From positions 1,520,876 through 1,584,875 of the forward strand of contig NW_006767433.1 in the NCBI RefSeq assembly GCF_000264995.1: a stretch of DNA of 64,000 nucleotides, written 5' to 3'. The notes under the pieces are model-generated. The model ran no database searches. It had not been told where the DNA came from and saw only the letters and a program-made list of their open reading frames with translations. Shown in pieces: positions 32,857 through 42,334 of this stretch. Position numbers and translations under genes: made by a program. Every line of letters starts with the position of its first letter. Within the stretch, counting starts at the first letter, position 1. The stretch comes from Punctularia strigosozonata HHB-11173 SS5. Taxonomy: Eukaryota > Basidiomycota > Agaricomycetes > Corticiales > Punctulariaceae.

Positions 32857-33816
32857 GACTGCGAGTATAATTTTCGACTCAATGCGACCAAGTACGAGGA
32901 TCGAAATGGCCTGGGGTTCGTTGGGAGGCGTGTCTCTGGGGATGCGCTCGGCGCCTGGACCTCCTCCATTGCAATGCATGGGTATTTAAAAGCATAACCA
33001 GAGTTCATTGAAAACAAGCAGGTTACTGACGGCGCGGGCGGCCACGGTCGATTGGGGGCATACTCTCATAGATCAGATCGAAGCCCGAGCTCCGAGGTCT
33101 CATAACGCGTAGGGCACCTGTCGTCGACGAAATGAGTAGTGCGACGACTTAACTCACGATCTCTCAGCTGCGGGGCGTGCATCGCCAGTCCGGGACCGAC
33201 CCGCCACGCAGAGTTGAGGCAGGGGTTGGTTACCGGTGAATCTGTCGTTGAACTGAGGACTTCGATTGATGCTCCATACGCGGATCCGCAAGGTCGGGGC
33301 CTGAAGTAGACTTATCGCCCAAGCGAGGACGCCGCCGCACATGTAAAGTTCAAGCCCTCGCCGACGCGAAACGGTCAAGTCCATAAGGCAACGCGACCGT
33401 CGGCGCCCGCTTGCTCCGAGATGAGCGCGGACGGGGAGCTTCAACGAGCATGCAGTGAAATGGCGGGGGAGAGCTCTGCATTGGGACTCGGATCGCCCTG
33501 TTGTAGTCATATCATGGACGATACAGGCAATACGCGCCCCAAGACGCGGTTGGGCGGGAGCGACGTGGTAATTGAAGGAGGCGCAGCGGATCGCGGCTCG
33601 GCTACCGACGTCTTCAGCCACACCTTCCGCATTCGGCCCGGCAAGCACACGGTGATCAAATACGGCCCTTTTTATAAAGCTACATCTTATCTAGCAACTA
33701 ATGGTAATCTGTTAACGACAGGCTGGCCGGTATATATCACAGAGCCTTCTGATAGCGTACGCTTGTCTAATGTCAGTGGCGTCCCGCAGCTCGCACAAAG
33801 CACCGAAGGCACAGCT
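32857..33816. other. Intergenic region between two minus-strand genes
   Basis: A 202-codon plus frame (33421-34029) and a 164-codon minus frame (33648-33154) overlap here. Neither shows a family pattern; the plus frame runs antisense into the last BIO2 exon. I read the region as BIO2 3' flank plus promoter of the exonuclease-like gene. Confidence 0.4.
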
Positions 33817-35391
33817 CTAACGAGCCTCCTCCGTCGTTGGTCTCGTATCATGCGGTATCTCTCGCGTTTCTTTCATGGAGACCCTCTTCGATGTGAAACT
33901 GCGCATTCCTTCCAGACCCCAACGCGCCATCATCGCTTTATCCTGGATTCGCACCCTCAACGTTCGCGCCAAGAGCTCACATCGGAGATCCGAGACGTAC
34001 CTCATCCCATGGAGAGCACGGGGTTGTGAGCATTTGTTCACCAGTAAAGACGGCGTTGGCCCCAGCCATGAAGCACATGGCTTGTTCGTTCTCTGAGAGC
34101 GTCTGCCGGCCTGCAGCTAAGCGAATGATAGTCGTCGGGAGCACTATGCGGGCGGTCGCGATTGTACGCAGCAAGGTTTGATATGCCACCGGCTAAAGCA
34201 CGCATATGGTAGGTGAGTCCCAAATCCCAGAGACGGTTCGTTCACGTATTGCGCACCTCGTTATTCTCCAAGGGTGTACCCTTGATTGGAACAAGCGCCT
34301 ATACGAAGACAAAAAATAACGCCTCCCGTACGGCGCGGGATGGATGGCTGTGACTCACATTGACAGGGAACGATTCGGGGTGCTCGGGCATGCTACCCGA
34401 GGGTGGTCAGCTACGGAGATGAACGAGAATGACAAATTCGACACACTTGGACACTTCCCAGATGAGGCCCACTCGATCTTCGTTGGATTCACCGAGACCA
34501 AGGATACCTCCGGAGCAGACGCTTATGCCGGCTTCCCGCACGGCGCTAATGGTGTCCAACCTCTCGTCATACGAACGAGTAGTGATGACCTGAAACTGTT
34601 AAATTGCGATCGAGCGATCTGCGGAACCTCCCATACCTTGGGGTAGTGTTCGCGCGAAGTGTCCAAGTTATGGTTGTACGCCGTCAACCCGCTACCGAAC
34701 GTTGTCAACAACCCCATAAGTTCCGCGATGCAGAGAAACGCACGCTTCCTTGAGCATCTTCGCTTGCTCCGGACTTAGCATGCCTAATGTCGTGCAGACC
34801 TCCATGCCCATCCCGCGCACTTCACGGACCATGGTCAGAATTCGCTCGAAACCGCGCTTTCGCCCCGCGAGATCCCGCCATGCAGCCCCCATGCAGAACC
34901 GCGTGCTGCCGTTCTCTTTTGCCTTCCGCGCGGCTTCCAGTACCGGCTCAATGTCGACCAGCTTAGATGCCTTTGTCGCTGTAGAGTATCTTGAAGATTG
35001 GGAGCAGTACGAGCCTATTCGGAAAGCGGGATAGGCTGATCGAGCTATTTCGCGATCGGAAAACACTCACAGTCTTCGGAACATCCCCCAGCTGGCGAGC
35101 GAAGCAGTCGTGTCAAGATCGTGGCAATGCACTATTGAGATCGCCACACGCACTTTTGATGTTCATGAGTGTGCAGAGCTGCACTTGACCCGGATCGAAG
35201 TGCTGCCTGTGCACAGTTGCAGCTCGGAACACCAGATCCAATAGGGGGCTGTCATATATCTTCTGTATCTCCTGTTTGGACCAGTCATGTCGTGTAACCC
35301 CAGAGACCGGGGACACAACCGATGGGGCATGGGTCGCAAGCGCGCGACGGAGCGAGATCGCAGATTCCGCGGCGAAACGACGAGCGAGCAT
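33817..35391 (-). CDS. BIO2: Biotin synthase, mitochondrial (radical SAM)
   Basis: Inserts sulfur into dethiobiotin, last step of biotin synthesis. Presequence [20 protein letters not shown], then [44 protein letters not shown]. The radical SAM cysteines are rebuilt across two introns as [16 protein letters not shown] (CxxxCxxC), with Ser where most relatives have Pro. Further blocks: [58 protein letters not shown], and near the end [39 protein letters not shown], the TIM-barrel part that holds the [2Fe-2S] cluster. The tail [20 protein letters not shown] continues to 33817. Many introns. The start faces the RING gene, 472 bp away. Confidence 0.94.
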
Positions 35392-35556
35392 GGTCTACGT
35401 TCAGCGAGACAACAAGAGGGTGGTAAGGGTCATGCACCAAGCCTTGTTGGCGTCGATAAGAACGGGGACAAGCCTGAATGTTTTGGATCTCTCATCCTTT
35501 GCGCTTGTCGGTCGATCTAACTCCGAGTCCGCCGCCCCAAAGTGGACTTTGGGGCA

Positions 35557-35562
35557 CACGTG
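35557..35562. promoter_or_regulatory. CACGTG E-box in the BIO2/RING divergent promoter
   Basis: Palindromic CACGTG about 166 bp upstream of the BIO2 start. bHLH factors of the Cbf1/SREBP type bind such sites in fungi; use here is inferred. Confidence 0.35.
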
Positions 35563-35788
35563 ATGCGGGAGTCCGTCGTCCAGTGAGCGTCGGTTTTTGA
35601 CAAATATTGAACACCCACAGGTAGTACTTGGTCAGTACTTAGATTTTATTTCCAGCGCCCAGCGAGGATGGATTTGCTACATGCTTGCAAAGTCAGAGGG
35701 TCTCGGTATACGATAGCGTGCGGGCGATGCCGATGAGACTACCTGAGTACTACTGAAGGAAAAATCTGTGACAGGGTTGTCTTCTTGC

Positions 35789-35808
35789 ACGTGACTCCTT
35801 GACGTCAG
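35789..35808. promoter_or_regulatory. Paired CACGTG and TGACGTCA sites
   Basis: A second CACGTG is followed, six bases on, by a perfect TGACGTCA, about 56 bp before the RING gene start. The close pairing of a bHLH-type and a bZIP-type palindrome makes a composite control site likely. Positions may be off by one. Confidence 0.45.
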
Positions 35809-35863
35809 TTCAAGGCGCGTTACCCCGGTGTCTTATCGTCCTATACTGTACATACGCCCACAG

Positions 35864-36885
35864 ATGCCGCCAACTGGCGCTGACTCAGAGGATGAGTACG
35901 ATGCATATGACAACTTCGATGGCGTAGACTGGTCAACAATCCCTGGATTGGACGCCCCAACAGCGTCTGGTTCGGCTAATAATGGCTCTCAAGCAACCAG
36001 TTGTAAGGCGACGCATGGTGAAATCCAACCGAGAGGCTGGCAGCCCGAAGCCACACAATTGTGCTTGCTCGATCAGCGTGGCGACGCTGAGGATCGTCCC
36101 AGCTCACCACGACCCGATCCAGTGAAGACAATAGTAGACTCTTTCGAGGAAGAACTCACTTGCTCTATGTGAGGCATCTCCGATACTCTGAAACGATCCT
36201 TCTGACTAATGTCCAGATGTTACGATATATTGTACATATGTTCTGCGACTATGGCATTGCATCACAGACTTATATCGATCATCTAGTGCCGCCGCTCATT
36301 TGGGCGTTCCGTGCGGGCATAGCTGGTGCGGCGAGTGTGGCTTAGACTGGATACAACGCGAGGTGGGTGTTTAAGCACGGTTTTCTGCCGTTGTTGTTCC
36401 AATCTCCTTTCAGAAACGTGTGCCTAGATGCCCAATTTGCCGAGCCTCACTGTCGAAGAAGGCCCCGATGTCTCCAAATTACGCCCTGGACTCCATCGTT
36501 GAGAAGTATGTACAGATCCTCGGCGCCACTGGCCAGAATGAGTGGAAACCTGGCGGTGCAAAACATACCCAATGGAGTCTCAGGAAGCGGTGCGCACTTC
36601 CGTTGCCTCCACATGTTGGCGTGCCGTGACTCACAGCCCCGGTGATCCAGGAGGTGGAAGAGGGAAGCTGCTGCTCGAGAAGCGGCAGAAAAGGCGAAGA
36701 AGGAGGCCGCAGCAAAGATCGGTTTGTCACGCCGCGGTCAAGTCGTCCTTGATCTGACAGACTTCATCGTGCCCGATGACGATGATGATGAGGATTATGA
36801 CGATCCGGAGGTCGAGGAGCTGGTCCCGATTGCGCCTCGGAGGCAGCCACGGAGACATGCCAGAGTTCATCTAGTGGGAGGATGA
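35864..36885 (+). CDS. RING-finger protein with SUMO-interacting-type motif (candidate STUbL)
   Basis: Likely RING E3 ubiquitin ligase. An acidic N-terminus (DSEDEYDAYDNFDGVDW) precedes a RING built from several exons: ELTCSIC, then PCGHSWCGECGLDWI, then RCPICRASL, giving the C-x2-C, C-x-H, C-x2-C, C-x2-C ligand order. After it comes YALDSIVEKYVQILGATG, then a charged helix EAAAREAAEKAKKEAAAK, and then VVLDLTDFIV followed directly by five Asp. That hydrophobic-acidic run has the form of a SUMO-interacting motif (compare VVIDLTD in RNF4). The end is Arg-rich. The join CG|G before RWKREAAA is phase-consistent (donor GTGCGC, acceptor GATCCAG). RING plus SIM is the plan of SUMO-targeted ubiquitin ligases; that function is inferred. 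Confidence 0.78.
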
Positions 36886-37270
36886 ATCATGTCGGCCTCT
36901 CACGCGCCTCGCGTTGTAGGCATTGTTCTGCTTATACTAAAACTCTGATGTGCATAACTTGGGCTCCAACTATCGCGTGCACGCCTGCAATGAGGCGACC
37001 ACATATGCTTAAGCTTTTACATAACTCGTGTTCTATCGCTGCATCTGAGACATTTGCTGGGAAATCGGCTTCTGTATGAAGTTTGATAGTGACACGCAGT
37101 GCTACACGAACATAGGTCTCGTGCCTCGAGGCTGGCTCGACCCCGGCTCCATCTCTGAGATCCACTTCGTGCTCCCGCGGCCGCAGATAGCGACTATATA
37201 TCTCGGCCAGCAAGCAGAGAGCGCTTTCCAGGGCGCTACCTCTCCTACGCTCTGCTAGAACAGTAGTGCT
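36886..37270. other. Intergenic spacer
   Basis: No supported gene; probably terminator of the RING gene and promoter of the next gene on the same strand. Confidence 0.45.
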
Positions 37271-39451
37271 ATGGTCCTCTCATGCACGCCCGGGTTGGAT
37301 GCGACGACGCTGGTCGCCATCGGCGTTGACCAGCCTTCCGTTCGGCTCGCGTTCACGGCCTCCTACGACTCGCAGGACGAGTATGCACAGGCCATCAGGG
37401 CTGGTGCGAGGCTGGAGATGTGGACGGACATCCCTCATCGCAGCCGGGGAGCGGGCGAATGGGGCGCGATTGCATTTAACGCCCCCGCTGCGGACGACAC
37501 GACGAATAAGGCGGAATTAACTTTCTCGCTAGATTCTCCAAGAAAGCCGGCGTCGACGGACAATAGTTCGTTGCAGCTCGAATACGATATGCGCCTCCCC
37601 GACTGGCTCGCGACCGATCGGCCAGCGCGATTCTCGTACACCTACCGTCTCAGGTGGCCATCTGGAGAAGTGCGATGGCTCGGTCAGTTTGGTCGTAATG
37701 GAACGATCCTCGTCGAGCGCAAAGACCCTCGTTTCATCTTGGGCGACGGTTGGGTCAAGCGTTCCGATGGCAGCCTCACTCATACCGGCGAAGAGAAGGC
37801 CGATGGGACTGTCGAGGTCGGGCGGCTCTCTCGCGAGCTCGAATGGTCCTATTGGACCTTCGGCAAAAGGTGAAATTTCTACCGGCCAGAACGCGCTGGT
37901 CATATGCTGATTCATACCTTGCTCAGTGGTGCCCACCGATACACCCCCGGTGCCAAGACGCAGGCGGATATTTTGCTCTGCTTGCCTCGCGCTCCTGCGC
38001 ACTGGATCATCAAGCCCCAGCCTCTAGCGCTGGCATTTTCTTTCGCAGCTGAAGGCACAGTGTCGGTCTCACCCTCTGGAAGCATCATCGTCGCGCCCGC
38101 CAGCGCGGTGTCCGTGCGATTGGGTACACCTGGGCATGGCGCCTTCTTCGAAGAATACCTTTCCAGTCGCTTCGGGGGCGCCTTCCGAAAGCTTGCAGTA
38201 TCTGCATCGGGGGATCTCCTCCTCGCCTCCGTCGACGAACAAGCCCCAGTTCGTGTCTCCCTCGTACCTCTCTCGATGTCGAACGGGAAGGTTTCCCTCC
38301 CAGTGCGCACCATCGCGGGCGCGCTCAAAGACGATGTGCACGCCGGTATCATGTTCTATTCGGACTCCCTTCCCAGTGCCAAATACGTCGACGCCTCTGC
38401 CATGGATTCCACTATCACCATCCTAGCGGGGGGCGAGTTCGTTGTTGCGTCCGTCTATGGCATCGAGCCGAACGGTTCTGCCGGCCCTCAGATCGCACTC
38501 CTCACCCCTCACGAGCAGGTCGAGGAGCCCACGGTCGACCCCATCGCGACTCTTCCCTCTCCACCTTTGACTCCGCCCCTGACTATGACCAACCTTGCTT
38601 CCTACGACTCCGACATCCTAGAGCGCGTTGAACCGATTTCCTTGACAGCCGCTGTAAACGAGATGCTTGCTCCAGCTGCACCTGAACCCGAGCCGGTCCA
38701 GATGGAGGAGACGCCGTCCATCGAGGAGGATGAGACATCGGTCGAGGCCTCGTCTGCTTCACTGCGTCCTCGCAAGGATACCGAGCTCGCCCGCCGGCAG
38801 TACTCCCGCGACTGCGTGCGGTACTTCATGTTCTTCTTCTTCGGCATGACCACACGTTTCTTCAGGGCCCTCTTCTACCAGATCTTCGGTCCCAGCCGTT
38901 CGGCAGGGAGATTGTTGGCATCCCTTCAGTTCGGATCGTCGCGCAGAGTGACCACCACCACCCGTGCCGAGCCGATTCAACAGGCGGAGGTGGAAGAAGT
39001 GGAGGAAACCTTGCCTCCGTCGTTGTCGTTGGACACCGTGGTAGAAGAAACTGAAGATCAAGAATCCGAGCCGGAGCCGGTGCGGGAGCCCGAGGTCGAG
39101 CAGCCCGAGGCTACAGAGCAGCCCGAGTACACGCCACGGCCGCGGATCATATCCATCCGTCGTTCCTCCACTCCAGTCCTTCCGAAACCCATCAGTCGCG
39201 CCGTTTCCGCGTCCGTTTCCGCGGCGATCAGCTTCGACGTCAAGGGCGAGGTGGTGCTTGCCATACGTTCCGCACCCGGCCACAGCCAGTTGCGCTGGGC
39301 GTCCGTGCCCTTGGTGTATCTCAGCTTCAAGCTCAATGGCAAACCAGTTGAGATGGGCGAGAACGAGGAGATCGACGAAGGCATCTGGATTGTCAGGTTC
39401 CCGAGCGCGGACAGCGGAAGATTCAGTGTGCACCTCAAACAGGATGCATGA
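37271..39451 (+). CDS. Two-domain protein with a membrane-like segment, 707 residues, unknown
   Basis: Exons 37271-37869 and 37927-39451 join in phase. The first 200 residues are rich in beta-strand patterns (RLAFTASYDSQDEYAQAIRA, FSYTYRLRWPSGEVRWLGQF, GNDGTI-like RNGTILVER), resembling an Ig-like or carbohydrate-binding sandwich. A second ordered part spans about residues 200-400. An acidic Pro/Glu linker follows, interrupted near residue 495 by CVRYFMFFFFGMTTRFFRAL, a very aromatic hydrophobic run that could be one membrane segment or an amphipathic anchor. The C-terminal 90 residues again look ordered (VVLAIRSAPGHSQLRWASVP, IWIVRFPSADSGRFSVHL). No signal peptide. Codon use is GC-rich and strongly biased as in the BTG gene. 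I do not recognise a family; the protein may be basidiomycete-specific. Confidence 0.7.
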
Positions 39452-39702
39452 TTTTCCCTGCCAACGCGAGTCAACTCCTCTGGCTTGCATAGAGGTTGGA
39501 AAAGGCGGTGCCACTGGAGGGTATCCCGCACAACGATGGGCTTCGATTTTTTCCTCGTCATCTTCTCAGTTGTCATTGCTATCCGTGTTGTTGTACCTCA
39601 TTCACGTCTCGAAATGTTGTTCATTACGATTTGTATTCCTTCACGTCGCGTCATTTCACACACTATGTACGAACCCGATGATTCACGCATTCAATGGCAA
39701 TA

Positions 39703-40826
39703 TCAATTTGCACTGTGAACGATGGATGGTGGGTCGGAGATGAGAGCGCTGTGAACGTCTAAGGATGCGCGCGTCAATAGTCGTCGTCGATCTGCATATA
39801 GTCCTGCCGCCTGTGCGGCGGAGCCTCCCACATCCGAGATACATTGCGAGACAATCTCGTCGAGCATTTCCTGCGGAAGATCATATTCGGCGGTGCGTAC
39901 CGTGATCGCGTAGGCGGCTGAACCGTAGTGACGCATGTCAGAGGGACCGCGCGCTAGGGACGGGAGAAGAGAAGCGGGCTGACCATCCTCTATCTTTTGC
40001 AATGAACTCGCGGTGACTCGCTGCTTCTTGCGCAGCTCTCGGATGTGCGGGGTGAAACCCTCAAAATCTGCCATACTGGGTTAGCGGGCTCGTGCCTTTT
40101 GGCAAGGGAGACGGAGCGCCGACCGACGGACCTGCTTTGATGTTCCTTACGAAACCGCAGACTTCCGAAGCTTTCGCGCGACCACTTTTCCGGGAGATGG
40201 CGGAGACGGCATAGCGCATGAGTTCTCCCGTCAGATCCGATATTCCTAGCAGGTAGTCATCCACAGGCAAAGGCAAGTACTGCAGAGTAACGTCAAACAG
40301 GACTGTTCTGACTATCTTCCACTTGTCGGACTGACCATAATGCCATCTTCGCCTGTCAGAGTCTTTTGGACGGTCTCATAGGGAATTAGGTTGCCATGCT
40401 CGAAATAATGGGCCAGGCTGAGGGCCTCTATGTATTCCTGTAGACCGCCAGAGATATTTTGCTTGTACCGCCAGAAACGCTCGTTTTGGAGATCTTCACG
40501 TAGGCCTGCGAACAAGCGCTGGATGTCGGCCAACTTGTCCTTGGCACCATCCGCAGCCCTCTTGGTGGGTGAAGCACCCTCGGCCACGTCCTCCGTCACA
40601 AGGCGATGGAGCAGAAAAATTGTTCTCTTCGACGCGTTGGTAATGTCCCGGCTCGCCTGTCGGATATATCGCAAGACACCACGGCAGCTAGAGTTGGAGC
40701 AATTGACGCCCGTGAACGGCGGCCGAGGATGCGGACCTTGATGATGCGCTCCCTCCTGTCGTTATGGTCGTCTAGCTCATCACGAAGGGCGGCAAAGTCG
40801 GCGAGGACGCCGTCGCGGGAAGACAT
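39703..40826 (-). CDS. TSNAX: Translin-associated factor X (TRAX)
   Basis: Member of the translin/TRAX family; TRAX is the nuclease subunit of the C3PO RNA complex. Family blocks in order: SSRDGVLADFAALRDELDDH, SRDITNASKRTIFLLHRL, LREDLQNERFWRYKQNISGG, LQEYIEALSLAHYFEHG, LPLPVDDYLLGISDLTGELM, RYAVSAISRKSGRAKASEV, DFEGFTPHIRELRKKQ and SLQKIEDAAYAITVRTAEYD. The segment between KIED and AAYA in the open frame is an intron (donor GTCAGC, acceptor TTCAG). The C-terminus after DLPQEMLDEIVSQCIS is poorly conserved and its last junction is uncertain; an alternative end in another frame would read QDYMQIDDDY. Divergent from the HIT gene with 212 bp between starts. No translin gene is in the window. 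Confidence 0.88.
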
Positions 40827-41038
40827 CAGCGGCGGATATACTGCAAAGATCAACAAAAAAACCCAAAGGAGTTGGGGGGACGGAGAGGTCGTTTGGTTCT
40901 GCAATTAGCTCTGCGCATCACGCGCCGTCGCCCTCTTGCTGCATCATACGCTCTCGGACCCTCCTTTCCATCCATCCACCAGACGCTCAACTCCAAGTTA
41001 CATCCGCGCATCCACCTCCTTCGCTCCATCCTTTCGCG

Positions 41039-42070
41039 ATGGACTTCGCACCGAAACCAGGCTGCCCAATGTGCGGCATCGTCGCGTCTGCCCAGCGGGA
41101 CCCTCTGGCTTCGCCGACCACCAGGCCCCGAGGCGGTACTGGAAGCCTTCAACCTGAGATTCTGTGGCGCGACGACAACTTCACGATCTACCGGGAACGC
41201 GCGCACCCGGTCTCCAGCAAGGGTCATATTATCATCGCGTTCAAGTCCGTGATTTTCTTTGATTGTTCGGTCGAGCGCGAGCTATCGATCGCTGAGACCC
41301 ATTCTCTTGACCCAGCCTACACGTGCCGTCCATATACACGCTGGTGCGTCTCTTGTGGGAACGGCCAGGGGTGACCGTACTCACTGGAGCTCTACAGTCT
41401 TCCAGCGACCTGCCCCTGCTCGCCGCCGTCAAAACACTCGCGACAAAGCAACTCTCTGGGCTTCTCGCCGCCGGCAACCTCTCTACCCCCAGTTCGCCGC
41501 TGACACCTGGCACCCCAGGGTTGAGAAGTTTGGCGCTCGGATCGACACCCATCGACGCATCCCAGTTCAAAATTGGGTTTATTACGCCTCCCTTCAGAGA
41601 TAACAAGATCCCTGTCACCGACCATCTTCACGCGCACGCATACATTCAACCCGCGGATTTGGCGGGCTGGTGGCGCTCCGTGGCATATGGGCCGCTAGCA
41701 TGGTACTCCATCGACGACCTCATCGCCGAGATTCGGTGAGTGCGACTAATTAATGAGAAAGCGCCACATTATCTCGCGCGCGCGCAAACCTCCGTTCTAA
41801 CCCCGCAACGGCAGGGAATCGACGTCGAACAACCGCATCAGGTCTGGATATGACGACACGGGTCGCGCTGAGCGTAAGCGCCCCATCGACCAAATACCGG
41901 ACGCCGGCGCGCGGACTGGCACCGCGTACGGCGTCGACATGACCGACCCCGGTATTGCGTCACCTGACCTCGAAACGGGCGAAGGGCCTGTTACACCGCT
42001 CGCCACTAGGCCGCTCACGCCGAATATGCTTTCGCCCGTGCCGCACCTCTCCTTGTCGCCTCCTTCATGA
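41039..42070 (+). CDS. HIT-family (histidine triad) nucleotide-binding protein
   Basis: Histidine triad protein with motif HLHAHAY (H-x-H-x-H) in VTDHLHAHAYIQPADL, expected to bind or hydrolyse nucleotide conjugates. N-terminal PKPGCPMCGIVA has a CxxC, often zinc-binding in these proteins; then LWRDDNFTIYRERAHPVSSK, HIIIAFN, LHVPSIYTL, and LPLLAAVKTLATKQLSGLLA. An insert rich in Ser, Thr and Pro (NLSTPSSPLTPGTPG) separates this from FKIGFITPPFRDNKIPVTD. Introns after AFN, after YTL and after AEIR join in phase. The C-terminal 90 residues are disordered, with possible Ser/Thr-Pro phosphosites. It lacks the zinc-finger end of aprataxin, so I keep the general name. Confidence 0.85.
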
Positions 42071-42326
42071 AGGTCGGGAAGGCAGTTGTCATTCGTCCAA
42101 TTTCGTCCCTGCCCGTACATTTTATACCCTAATCCATCCGCTCACTTTTGGTTGTACTGCAATAACATCATTCGAAGGGCCTCGTCATGCATTGCATTAT
42201 TTCTCAACACCGAACGGCCACCGTTGTGTATCATAAACTATCGTACAGGGCAGATTATTATGTCTCGCGATTAGACGTGCTCCAGCAAGGTCAGATAAGA
42301 TGATTCTGATGATTAGTTGTTTCATA
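42071..42326. other. Spacer between convergent HIT and BLM10 genes
   Basis: A/T-richer stretch between two stop codons, presumably both 3' untranslated regions. No gene seen. Confidence 0.5.
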
Positions 42327-42334
42327 TCAGGCGT
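42327..42334 (-). other. 8-nt terminal coding exon of BLM10
   Basis: The exon holds two bases completing Tyr, then Ala and TGA. The intron before it (42385-42335, 51 bp) has a GTGAGT donor and CTCACAG acceptor. Reading through instead would give a 20-residue tail lacking the HbYX motif. Confidence 0.85.

Noticed and set aside
33421-34029. 202-codon plus-strand open frame
   Set aside because: It runs antisense through the last BIO2 exon, has no family resemblance and no splice context. The long frame is explained by the codon pattern of BIO2 on the other strand.
41039-42070. HIT protein as aprataxin/HNT3
   Set aside because: No C-terminal zinc finger or lysine-rich DNA-binding part typical of aprataxin; only the HIT motif is certain.
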